Assembly: GCA_964420405.1 (NCBI GenBank)
Contig: CAYQTL010000007.1
Coordinates: forward strand, 1 to 64,000
DNA length: 64,000 bases
Direction: 5' to 3'
Source of the DNA: CAYQTL01 sp964420405
Lineage (GTDB): Bacteria; Acidobacteriota; Thermoanaerobaculia; Thermoanaerobaculales; Sulfomarinibacteraceae
Each line of letters starts with the position of its first letter. The stretch's first letter is position 1. Under the pieces are notes generated by a model, which saw only the letters and a list, made by a program, of their open reading frames with translations, made no database searches and had not been told where the DNA came from. Positions 1 to 7,686 of this stretch are shown here, one piece after another. The translations under genes were made by a program, and so were the position numbers.

Positions 1-390
1 GATCGCCCTCCCGGTCAGCTCGCGACGGCGCCGGGGGCTCGTGCCGGCGTAGATCAAGGGCAGCTCGACGTTGTGGAACACGTCCGCCCTGGGCAACAGG
101 TTGAAGGTCTGGAACACGAACCCGATCTTGTGGTTGCGGATCTCCGCGAGCTCGTCGTCCGACAGGCGCGCCACGTCCTGGCCGTCGAGCAGGTACTCGC
201 CCGCGGTGGGCGTGTCGAGGCAACCGATCAGGTTCATCACAGTCGACTTGCCCGAGCCCGACGGTCCCATGATCGCGACGTACTCGCCGCGGTCGACGTC
301 GAACGACACCCCGCGCAGCGCACGCACCTGGACGTGCTCCATGTCGTACGTCTTCTCGACGCCGCGCAACGACAGCGCGGGGGCGGTCAT
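1..390 (-). CDS. ABC transporter ATP-binding protein, LolD/MacB type (partial)
   Basis: This is the first 130 residues of an ATPase that would energise lipoprotein release or MacB-type export at the inner membrane; the C-terminal half lies outside the window. Visible are the Walker A motif GPSGSGKST near residue 42, a Q-loop region (IGFVFQTFNLLP) and the LDG...VARLSDDELAEIRN stretch that is typical of the LolD/MacB/FtsE-like family. The signature and Walker B motifs are not in the window. The ATG at 390-388 overlaps the stop codon of the small upstream gene (ATGA), so the two are translationally coupled. Family assignment is firm, but the exact substrate cannot be told without the permease. 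Confidence 0.9.
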   Translation of the reverse strand, partial: MTAPALSLRGVEKTYDMEHVQVRALRGVSFDVDRGEYVAIMGPSGSGKSTVMNLIGCLDTPTAGEYLLDGQDVARLSDDELAEIRNHKIGFVFQTFNLLPRADVFHNVELPLIYAGTSPRRRRELTGRAI

Positions 391-620
391 CTGGGTCCCT
401 CGCCGTCGGAGGCGCCCTTCACCGCGGCGGACCGGGAGGCGCCTTGGACGTCGGACCGGGCCGACACGACGGCGGTCGTCGTCGAGGCGGCGGTCCGCCG
501 CTCGGCGGACGCACGACTCCCGCCGACGCCGCTGACGTCGTCGGCACGGCCCCTGGGTCCGGAGCCGGTCGCGGTCGCGCCGGTCCGGACCCGAGCCGGG
601 ATCTTCGGCAGCTTCGACAT
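387..620 (-). CDS. Small low-complexity protein coupled to the ABC gene (77 aa)
   Basis: A short basic protein rich in Ala, Ser, Arg and Gly, beginning MSKLPKIPARVR. It has no recognisable domain and no convincing membrane segment. The start is chosen because GGAGGAGG sits just upstream, and the stop overlaps the next ATG, as expected for a translated gene. In MacAB-like operons the gene here is normally a HlyD/MacA adaptor of about 400 residues. This could be the collapsed remnant of such an adaptor that kept its ends and lost the middle, which is inference only. It could equally be a real small linker protein. Confidence 0.45.
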   Translation of the reverse strand: MSKLPKIPARVRTGATATGSGPRGRADDVSGVGGSRASAERRTAASTTTAVVSARSDVQGASRSAAVKGASDGEGPR

Positions 621-774
621 GGCTCGCCCTCCTCCCCCGGCCGCCGCACCGACCCGGCGGCTCCTCACCGCCGCCGCCCGCCCTGGATGCTGCGGCCGCA
701 GCACTCCGTCATGCGGAGGCATACGGGCCGGCGGCCCCGGATGTTCACCCCTCCGCCCCTGTCGCCGCCCGTGC

Positions 775-780
775 TAGGCT
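775..780 (+). promoter_or_regulatory. -10 box for a leaderless DUF2270 gene
   Basis: TAGGCT ends 7 nt before the GTG at 788, the spacing expected if transcription starts at the start codon. No Shine-Dalgarno sequence is present. Confidence 0.45.
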
Positions 781-787
781 CGTGCCG

Positions 788-1531
788 GTGTCACCGGTTC
801 CAGGCGTTCCCGAGCGGCCGACGCCGAGCGAGTTCCACGGCGCCATGGCCCACCTGTACCGCGGCGAGATGAACCGCATGACGGTGTGGCGCGAGCGCCT
901 CGACATCACTTCCAACTGGGCGATCATCCTCACCACCGGCCTCACGACCTTCGCCCTCGGCGCCATCGACGTGCCCCATTATGTCCTGCTTCTCGGCCTC
1001 GCGTTGATCGCGATCTCGATCTCGATCGAGGGCAGGCGCTACCGGCACCTCCACCACAGCAAGTGGCGGCTGTACCTGCTCGAGTTCGGGTACTTCGCCG
1101 AGCTGCTGCATCCCTACGGCATACGCGACGCCCTGCCCGACTGGCGGTGGCTTCTCGCCGGCGACCTCAGGCATACCCATTTCGCGATCCCGTGGATCGC
1201 AGCGATTCGCGTGCGTCTCCGCCGCAACTACCTGCTGCTGGTGTACTTCGTCTACGGGGTTTGGGTCACCAAGCTGTTCATCCATCCGCAACGACCGCTG
1301 TCCTGGGGCGAGTTCTACGGCCGTCTCTCGGTCGGCGACTTCATCGACCCGTGGATCGTCGCGTCCACCGCGGCGCTGTTCCTCACCATCGCGACCGTGA
1401 TGGCCGTCACCAGCCCTCCTGCCGAGGTGCTCGAGGACTGGAGCGCCCACTACACCCGCGTGCGTACGCGCCGGCCGCCGGTCTCCGACATTCCGCCCGA
1501 CCCGGAGCCGACGGATTCCGATCCCTCCTGA
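788..1531 (+). CDS. DUF2270 family integral membrane protein
   Basis: Predicted inner-membrane protein of unknown function, about 247 residues. The N-terminal block FHGAMAHLYRGEMNRMTVWRE followed by a Trp/Ala-rich membrane segment matches my memory of the DUF2270 family. Two hydrophobic segments lie near residues 45-80, a pair of further segments near 140-200, and the C-terminus is a Pro/Asp-rich tail. GTG 788 is preferred because a -10 box lies 7 nt upstream; GTG 782 and ATG 845 are alternatives. It stands alone, divergent from the ABC operon and upstream of the hydrogenase operon, with which no functional link is evident. Confidence 0.75.
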   Translation: MSPVPGVPERPTPSEFHGAMAHLYRGEMNRMTVWRERLDITSNWAIILTTGLTTFALGAIDVPHYVLLLGLALIAISISIEGRRYRHLHHSKWRLYLLEFGYFAELLHPYGIRDALPDWRWLLAGDLRHTHFAIPWIAAIRVRLRRNYLLLVYFVYGVWVTKLFIHPQRPLSWGEFYGRLSVGDFIDPWIVASTAALFLTIATVMAVTSPPAEVLEDWSAHYTRVRTRRPPVSDIPPDPEPTDSDPS

Positions 1532-1707
1532 GCGGGCACCTTGGCGGAAGCACGGCAGGCCGCAGCACGTCCCGTCGCCCGCGGACGGTCGGCGAACCCG
1601 CCACCCACCGCGTCGCGGCCGCCTGGCGAGGGCGGCGGGCGACGTGCCCCCGGGCGGACCGGGTTCTCCTCTGCATTTGAGACTCGATATGTAATACATT
1701 CCGCCTA

Positions 1708-1736
1708 TTGACACTGTTTCTTCTTGCTCATATGGT
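1708..1736 (+). promoter_or_regulatory. Sigma70-type promoter of the hydrogenase operon
   Basis: A perfect -35 TTGACA (1708-1713), a 17-nt spacer and -10 TATGGT (1731-1736). The surrounding 1676-1745 stretch is clearly more AT-rich than the rest of the window. It lies about 70 bp upstream of the hybO start. No gene is seen in the rest of 1532-1803. Confidence 0.8.
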
Positions 1737-1803
1737 GGTTGCAGCGATCGCGTGTGGGAACAGCGTGGAACCGTCCAACCCCAACGGCAAGAGGGAGGGT
1801 GTC

Positions 1804-2919
1804 ATGGGCAGAGCTCTGCAACCGTGGGAAGATCCGGTCGACGGACGCCCACACGAGGACGGACTGGATCGGCGCGACTTCGTCAAGGTGTGCATGATGG
1901 CCGCCGCCGCGGTCGGGCTGCCCGCCTCGATGGGCGTGCGGATGGCCGAGGCGGCAGCGGCCGGCCTCAAACCGTCGGTGATCTGGCTGCACTTCCAGGA
2001 GTGCACCGGCTGCACCGAGTCGCTGCTGCGCACCTCCCATCCCGCCATCGGCGAGCTGATCCTCGACCTGGTGTCGCTCGACTATCACGAGACGCTGTTC
2101 GCGGCCGCCGGCCATCAGGTCGAGGACGCGCTCCACAGCGCGATGGAGCAGCACGCCGGGAAGTACGTGTGCGTCATCGAGGGTGCGATCCCCACCAAGG
2201 AGGGCGGCATCTACTGTCAGATCGCCGGCCGGACGGCGATCGACCTCACGAAGGACGTCGGCAGCAAGGCCGGCGCGGTGATCGCGATCGGCTCGTGTGC
2301 CTCCTGGGGCGGCATCCCGTCGGCCGATCCCAACCCGACCGGGGCGGTCGGCGCCAACGAGATCCTCACCGACAGGCCGGTCGTCACCCTGCCGGGCTGT
2401 CCGTCCAACCCGTACAACTTCCTCGGCACGGTCCTGCAGTACGTGACCCTCGGCACCCTGCCCGCGCTCGACGACAAGGGACGGCCGCTGTGGGCCTACG
2501 GCCGTACCATCCACGAGCACTGCCCGCGCCGCGCCCACTTCGACCACGGCCGCTTCGCCCGCATGTACGGCGACGACGGCCATCGCCTCGGCTACTGCCT
2601 GTACGCGCTCGGCTGCAAGGGCCCGGAGACCCACGCCAACTGCTCGACCAACCACTTCGGAGAGGTCCCCGACGCGTGGCCGATCGGCGTCGGCCACCCG
2701 TGCTTCGGCTGCACCGAGAAGGGCGTCGGGTTCCACAAGCCGCTCCACGAGGCGTCCGCGCTTCCGGACGACGCCCATCCTCCGATCCACCCCGAGCACC
2801 GCTCGAGCATCGCCACCGGCTGGGCCGGCGTCGCAGGCCTCGTGGCGGGAGCCGCCATCGGGGCCGGGTACATGGCCTCCAAGAAGACCGCGACCGACGG
2901 GGAGGAGGAGTCGTCATGA
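1804..2919 (+). CDS. hybO: [NiFe] hydrogenase small subunit (HybO/HyaA type)
   Basis: Carries the Fe-S relay that passes electrons between the NiFe site and the membrane quinone pathway; acts on the periplasmic face. A twin-arginine signal (RRDFVK, residues 23-28) is followed by a hydrophobic stretch and signal-peptidase region. The proximal-cluster motif CTGC is at residues 67-70, with later ligands in GSCASWGG, PGCPSNP, the HEHC segment, LGCKGPETHANC and HPCFGC. The C-terminus has a hydrophobic anchor followed by a charged tail. Length, 371 residues, is normal. The extra Cys next to CTGC that marks oxygen-tolerant enzymes is absent, so a standard oxygen-sensitive enzyme is expected. The ATG follows GGGAGGG; the stop overlaps hybA by ATGA. 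Confidence 0.95.
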   Translation: MGRALQPWEDPVDGRPHEDGLDRRDFVKVCMMAAAAVGLPASMGVRMAEAAAAGLKPSVIWLHFQECTGCTESLLRTSHPAIGELILDLVSLDYHETLFAAAGHQVEDALHSAMEQHAGKYVCVIEGAIPTKEGGIYCQIAGRTAIDLTKDVGSKAGAVIAIGSCASWGGIPSADPNPTGAVGANEILTDRPVVTLPGCPSNPYNFLGTVLQYVTLGTLPALDDKGRPLWAYGRTIHEHCPRRAHFDHGRFARMYGDDGHRLGYCLYALGCKGPETHANCSTNHFGEVPDAWPIGVGHPCFGCTEKGVGFHKPLHEASALPDDAHPPIHPEHRSSIATGWAGVAGLVAGAAIGAGYMASKKTATDGEEESS

Positions 2920-3782
2920 CCGTCTCCCGCCGCACCCTGCTGATGGGGGTCGCGGCGGCGGGCGCCGGCACCGCCATCGGGGCTTCCCCAGGCGAGGCCA
3001 GCACCCCCGTCGAGCCCCCCGCGGACGCGGTCGGCATGCTGTATGACGCCACCCGGTGCATCGGGTGCAAGGCGTGCGTGACCGCCTGCAAGAAGGCCAA
3101 CAACCTGCCGCTCAACATCCCGGACGAGCCTCACGACCTGAGCGGCGACACCAAGAACATCATCAAGAAGTTCGAGACCGAGGACGAGCTCCAGTACATG
3201 AAGGCGCAGTGCATGCACTGCCTCGATCCCGCCTGTGTTCGCGCCTGCATGATCGGCTCCCTGCAGAAGCGCGACTTCGGCGTCGTCACCTGGGATCCCA
3301 CGAAGTGCATCGGCTGCCGGTACTGCCAGGTGGCGTGCCCGTTCAACATCCCCAAGTTCGAGTGGGACAGCCCCACGCCGAGGATCGTCAAGTGCGAGAT
3401 GTGTCTTCACCTGATCACCGCCGGCTCCGAGCCGGGCTGCTGTCAGGCGTGCCCGAAGGAGGCGGTCATCTTCGGGACGTACGGCGACCTGCTGGCCGAC
3501 GCCCGGGACCGCATCGCACGCCACCCCGACCGCTACTGGCCGCCCGGCGACCCGCAGATCTACGGTGACGACGACGGCGGAGGCACCCAGGTGCTCTATC
3601 TCGCCGGAACCGACTTCGGCAATCTCGGGCTTCCGGATCTCGGGCCCGACTCGGCCGGCGCCCTCGCCCAGAAGGTACAGCACGGCATCTATCAGGGCTT
3701 CGTGGCTCCGGTCGCGCTCTATGCGATCCTCGGCGCCGTCATCTGGCGCAACCGCAGGACCGCGGAGAAGGGAGACGAGTGA
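2916..3782 (+). CDS. hybA: Hydrogenase-associated ferredoxin subunit HybA
   Basis: A periplasmic electron-transfer subunit that links the small subunit to the HybB quinone-reactive membrane protein. It has a twin-arginine signal (SRRTLLMG, residues 4-11). Four Cys-rich cluster motifs follow: CIGCKACVTAC at 48-58, CMHCLDPACVRAC near 105, CIGCRYCQVAC near 135 and a split CEMC...CCQACP near 160-185. This is the standard four-[4Fe-4S] arrangement of HybA/DmsB/NrfC proteins. A single hydrophobic anchor ends the protein near residue 270. The start overlaps the hybO stop, and the stop shares one base with the hybB ATG. Confidence 0.93.
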   Translation: MTVSRRTLLMGVAAAGAGTAIGASPGEASTPVEPPADAVGMLYDATRCIGCKACVTACKKANNLPLNIPDEPHDLSGDTKNIIKKFETEDELQYMKAQCMHCLDPACVRACMIGSLQKRDFGVVTWDPTKCIGCRYCQVACPFNIPKFEWDSPTPRIVKCEMCLHLITAGSEPGCCQACPKEAVIFGTYGDLLADARDRIARHPDRYWPPGDPQIYGDDDGGGTQVLYLAGTDFGNLGLPDLGPDSAGALAQKVQHGIYQGFVAPVALYAILGAVIWRNRRTAEKGDE

Positions 3783-4972
3783 TGGCACACGCGACACCCG
3801 TCGGCGGTCCCCTCCTCACTCGGCCCTACCGGTGGCTGCTCGGTTTCCTCGGGCTGTGGACGCTGATCCTGATCTGGCGCTTCGCGGCCGGCATCGGCGC
3901 CGTGTCGGGGCTCACCGACGGCTACCCCTGGGGGGTCTGGATCGCGTTCGACGTCGTCACCGGAACCGCCCTGGCCTGCGGCGGCTACGCGATCGCGATC
4001 CTCACCTACATCTTCAACAAGGGGAAGTATCACCCGCTGGTACGGCCCGCGATCCTGACCAGCGCCCTTGGCTACTCGATGGCGGCGCTGGCGATCATCA
4101 TCGACGTCGGCAGACCGTGGGGCATCTGGCGGATTCCCCTCGGAGGCTTCCCGGACATGGGCGGCTACAACTGGAACTCGGCGCTGCTCGAGGTGGCGTT
4201 GTGCGTGATGGCGTACGTCTTCGTGCTGTGGATCGAGCTGTCGCCGGCGTTCATGGAGAAGTGGCGAACCAGCTCGAGCGGCGTGCTGCGCAGCCTCTCC
4301 CAGGTCGGCCTGAAGTTCATGGACAAGGCGCTCATCTTCATCATCGCGCTCGGCCTGCTGCTGCCGACCATGCACCAGTCGTCCCTCGGCACCGTGATGC
4401 TGCTCGCCGGCCACAAGCTCCACGGCCTCTGGCACACGGCCTTCATTCCGTTGCTGTTCCTGATCTCCTGCGTCGGGATGGGGTACGCGATCGTGGTCTG
4501 GGAGTCCGCGGTCTCCGCCCGGGTGTTCAAGCGCGAGCGCGAGACCCCGATGCTGACGTCGCTGGCCGGCGCCATGGTCGTCGTGCTGTCCCTGTTCCTG
4601 GCGCTGCGGTTCCTCGACATCGTGATCGCCGGCAAGGCGGCGATGATGTTCAACCAGGGTTGGCTGAGCCTGGTGTTCTGGATCGAGATCGCGCTGTTCG
4701 CCGTCCCGATCTGGATGCTCGCCAGCGCCGAGCGCCGCTCGCGGTTCCCGGTGATATTCCGGGCCGCGACGCTGATGATCCTCGGCGGCGCCCTGTACCG
4801 CTTCAGCGCCTACATCGTGGCCTTCAACCCGGGCCCGAACTGGAACTACTTCCCGAGCGTCCCGGAGCTGCTGATCACCTTCGGCGTGGTGGCCCTCGAG
4901 ATCGCGCTCTACATCTTCATCGTCAAACGCTACCCGATCCTCGCCGGTGAGCCGGCCGGGTCGGCGTCCTGA
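3782..4972 (+). CDS. hybB: Hydrogenase membrane subunit HybB (NrfD family)
   Basis: Polytopic NrfD/PsrC-family protein (396 aa, about ten membrane helices) that exchanges electrons and protons with the quinone pool. Family features include the early segment GYPWGVWIAFDVVTG, the RPWGIWRIPL loop and the FSAYIVAFNPGPNW segment near the end. A GTG lies one codon upstream, but the ATG at 3782 overlapping the hybA stop (TGATG) is the natural choice. It contains no haem-binding cytochrome b motifs, so this hydrogenase uses the HybA/HybB route rather than a HyaC-type cytochrome. Confidence 0.93.
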   Translation: MAHATPVGGPLLTRPYRWLLGFLGLWTLILIWRFAAGIGAVSGLTDGYPWGVWIAFDVVTGTALACGGYAIAILTYIFNKGKYHPLVRPAILTSALGYSMAALAIIIDVGRPWGIWRIPLGGFPDMGGYNWNSALLEVALCVMAYVFVLWIELSPAFMEKWRTSSSGVLRSLSQVGLKFMDKALIFIIALGLLLPTMHQSSLGTVMLLAGHKLHGLWHTAFIPLLFLISCVGMGYAIVVWESAVSARVFKRERETPMLTSLAGAMVVVLSLFLALRFLDIVIAGKAAMMFNQGWLSLVFWIEIALFAVPIWMLASAERRSRFPVIFRAATLMILGGALYRFSAYIVAFNPGPNWNYFPSVPELLITFGVVALEIALYIFIVKRYPILAGEPAGSAS

Positions 4973-4986
4973 CACGGAGGGGCCCG

Positions 4987-6687
4987 ATGGCACGAATGAT
5001 CACCATCGATCCGATCACCCGCATCGAGGGTCACCTGCGCATCGACGTCGAGGTCGACGGCGGCGCGGTGACGGACTCGTGGTCGTCCGGTCAGATGTGG
5101 CGGGGAATCGAGACCATCCTGCAGGGTCGGGACCCGCGGGACGCATGGATCTTCACCCAGCGGATCTGCGGCGTGTGCACCACGGTGCACGCCATCGCCT
5201 CGGTGCGGGCGGTCGAGAACGCCCTCAAGATCGAGGTTCCCATGAACGCCCAGATGATCCGCAACATCATCATGGCGGCGCACTGCCTCCACGACCACAT
5301 CGTGCATTTCTACCACCTGTCGGCGCTCGACTGGGTCGACGTGGTCAGCGCGCTCGACGGCGACCCCAAGGGCGCCTCCCGTCTCGCCGAGTCCCTGTCG
5401 CCGTGGCCGCGCAACAGCGCCAAGGAGCTGCAGGCGGTCAAGGAGAAGGTGAAGGCGTTCGTGGAGCGCGGCCAGCTCGGCATCTTCACCAACGGCTACT
5501 GGGGCCACCCGGCCATGAAGCTGCACCCCGACGTGAACCTGCTCGCCGTCGCCCACTACCTGCAGGCTCTCGAGTACCAGAAGAAGGCCAACCAGGTGGT
5601 GGCGATCCTCGGCTCGAAGACCCCCAACATCCAGAACCTGGCGGTCGGTGGCGTCGCCAACGCCATCAACCTGGACAACCTCGCGACGCTGAACATGCAG
5701 AAGCTCTACCAGGTCCGCGACCTGCTCGCCGAGGTGCAGACGTTCGTGGAGCAGGTGTACGTCCCCGACGTCGCGGCGATCGGCGCCATGTACGCACCGT
5801 GGCTCGGCTACGGCGCGGGCGTCACCAACTACCTGGCGGTGCCCGACATGCCCACCGACACCGCCGGCACCGCCTTCGACCTGCCCGGCGGCACCATCAT
5901 GGCCGCCGACCTCGGCAGCGTGAAGCCGATCTCGTCGTTCGAGGACCCCTACTTCCGCGACAACGTGTCCGAGTCCATCGCCCGCGCGTGGTACGACGGC
6001 GACTGGGCGCGGCATCCGTGGCAGGAGGAGACGGTCCCCGCCTACAGCGAGCTCGACCACGACGGCAAGTACAGCTGGGTGAAGGCGCCGCGGTTCGACG
6101 GCCAGCCGATGCAGGTGGGGCCGCTGGCCCAGGTCCTCGTCGGCTTCGCCCAGGGGCACGAGCTGACCCAGAAGTGGGCCACCACGATGCTCGACACCGC
6201 GGGTGCCGTCGCCGGCACGAAGCTGTCACCGGCGGTGCTCCACTCCACCCTCGGCCGCCACGCGGCTCGGGCGATCCGGTGCGCCATGATGGCCGAGCTC
6301 GGCCTCAAGCACTGGGACCGGCTGGTCGCCAACATCGCCTCCGGCGACACCGAGATCTTCACCCCGTGGGAGTACCCGTCCGGCGAGCAGCAGGGGTTCG
6401 GCTTCCACGAGGCGCCCCGCGGCACGCTTTCACACTGGGTCGTGATCGACAACGGCACGATCAAGAACTACCAGTGCGTGGTGCCCTCCACGTGGAATGC
6501 CGGGCCGCGCGACGGCGACGGCAACAAGGGACCCTACGAAGCGTCTCTGATGGGCAATCCGATCGCCGATCCGGAGCGGCCCCTCGAGGTGCTCCGGACG
6601 GTCCACTCGTTCGACCCGTGCCTCGCCTGCGCCATCCACACCCTCGATCCCGAGGGTCGCGAGATGGCGTCGGTGCGGACCCTGTGA
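4987..6687 (+). CDS. hybC: [NiFe] hydrogenase large subunit
   Basis: Catalytic subunit that oxidises or evolves H2 at the NiFe(CN)2CO centre. The two ligand motifs are intact: RICGVC (Cys61, Cys64) and DPCLAC (Cys545, Cys548) followed by AIH. The last 15 residues after His551 (TLDPEGREMASVRTL) form the C-terminal extension that the maturation protease removes. Length, 566 residues, is normal. It has no signal peptide and would be co-exported with HybO through Tat. The ATG follows GGAGGGGCCCG, 14 nt after hybB. Confidence 0.96.
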   Translation: MARMITIDPITRIEGHLRIDVEVDGGAVTDSWSSGQMWRGIETILQGRDPRDAWIFTQRICGVCTTVHAIASVRAVENALKIEVPMNAQMIRNIIMAAHCLHDHIVHFYHLSALDWVDVVSALDGDPKGASRLAESLSPWPRNSAKELQAVKEKVKAFVERGQLGIFTNGYWGHPAMKLHPDVNLLAVAHYLQALEYQKKANQVVAILGSKTPNIQNLAVGGVANAINLDNLATLNMQKLYQVRDLLAEVQTFVEQVYVPDVAAIGAMYAPWLGYGAGVTNYLAVPDMPTDTAGTAFDLPGGTIMAADLGSVKPISSFEDPYFRDNVSESIARAWYDGDWARHPWQEETVPAYSELDHDGKYSWVKAPRFDGQPMQVGPLAQVLVGFAQGHELTQKWATTMLDTAGAVAGTKLSPAVLHSTLGRHAARAIRCAMMAELGLKHWDRLVANIASGDTEIFTPWEYPSGEQQGFGFHEAPRGTLSHWVVIDNGTIKNYQCVVPSTWNAGPRDGDGNKGPYEASLMGNPIADPERPLEVLRTVHSFDPCLACAIHTLDPEGREMASVRTL

Positions 6688-6751
6688 CCGGCTCGGCGCG
6701 GGCGGGCCGCCGGCGCCCGCCCGCGCCGCTTCCTGTACTCTGCCCCCCGCC

Positions 6752-7291
6752 ATGACCGAAACCGAAGCCATGCCCATGCGTCCAGTCCGAGTGCTCGGAA
6801 TGGGGAACGTCCTGATCGGCGACGACGGCGTGGGACCGTACGTGGTGCGCCTTCTGGAAGCGCGCTACCGCGCGCCCGACGGTGTCGAGATCGCCGACGT
6901 GGGGACGCCGGGCCTCGACCTCACCCCCTACCTGTCCGGCGCCGCGGCGGTCCTCGTCGTCGACACGGTCGCCGCCGACGCCGAGCCCGGCGCGGTGAGG
7001 ACCTACCGCCGCGACGCCCTTCTCGCGGCCCCGCCGCTGCCGCGGACGAGCCCCCACGAGCCCGGTCTGCGGGAGGCCCTGCTCGCCACGGAGCTGACTG
7101 ACTCCAGCCCCGCCGAGGTGCTTCTGGTGGGCGTGGTCCCGGGGCGGACCGACACCGGCACCGGCCTGAGTCCGCCGGTCCGCGCGGCCGCCGAGCGGCT
7201 CATCGAGATCGTCGTCGCCGAGCTCGAGCGCCTCGGCCGTCCGCTGGTCCCCCGGGAGCCGCCGCTCGAGCCGGACATCTGGTGGGAGTGA
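6752..7291 (+). CDS. hybD: Hydrogenase maturation protease (HyaD/HybD type)
   Basis: Cytoplasmic endopeptidase that trims the C-terminus of the large subunit after nickel insertion. The family N-terminal motif GMGNVLIGDDGVGPYVV is clear; the Asp in this motif replaces the Glu/Asp nickel ligand of HybD. VVDTV supplies a second acidic ligand and PHEPGL a candidate His ligand. Length, 179 residues, is usual. It lies 64 nt after hybC, with TACTCT 10 nt before the ATG, so it may have an extra internal promoter. The stop overlaps the next gene by GTGA. No hypABCDEF genes are present in the window. Confidence 0.93.
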   Translation: MTETEAMPMRPVRVLGMGNVLIGDDGVGPYVVRLLEARYRAPDGVEIADVGTPGLDLTPYLSGAAAVLVVDTVAADAEPGAVRTYRRDALLAAPPLPRTSPHEPGLREALLATELTDSSPAEVLLVGVVPGRTDTGTGLSPPVRAAAERLIEIVVAELERLGRPLVPREPPLEPDIWWE

Positions 7292-7686
7292 CCGTGCAGC
7301 TGACCGAGAGACACCTCCGCTGGCTGGTGCTGCTGATCTCGGCCCACAGCCTCGCCGTCGGCGCCATGCTCATGGTCGTGCCGCACTGGGCGGTGCGGTT
7401 CGCCGGATGGGACGGGGTCGAGCCGGTGTTCTTCGCCCGTCAGGCCGGCATCTTCCACGTCGTGCTCGTGTCCGGCTACCTGATCGAGTACTTCCGATAT
7501 CGCGGCATCCTGCTTCTGCTCACCGCCAAGTCCCTCGCCCTCGTGTTCCTGGTGGGCCTGTCGCTGCTCGAGCCGACCGCATGGGCGGTCCCGTTCTCGG
7601 GCGTCGTCGACGGCGTCATGGGTGCGGCGGTGTGGCTGGCGGCGCGCCGGGCTCGACCAGACCGCCGCCCGGGTCCCAGTCCCTGA
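7288..7686 (+). CDS. Small four-helix membrane protein at the end of the hyb operon
   Basis: A 132-residue protein of unknown function with about four hydrophobic segments: WLVLLISAHSLAVGAMLMVV, FHVVLVSGYLIEYF, GILLLLTAKSLALVFLVGL and GVVDGVMGAAVWLAA. GTG 7288 is chosen because it overlaps the hybD stop (GTGA); GTG 7282 and 7294 are alternatives. Coupling to hybD suggests it is translated with the hydrogenase genes, so it may assist assembly or be a passenger. The last 71 bp overlap the 3' end of the convergent SDR gene. Confidence 0.6.
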   Translation: MTVQLTERHLRWLVLLISAHSLAVGAMLMVVPHWAVRFAGWDGVEPVFFARQAGIFHVVLVSGYLIEYFRYRGILLLLTAKSLALVFLVGLSLLEPTAWAVPFSGVVDGVMGAAVWLAARRARPDRRPGPSP

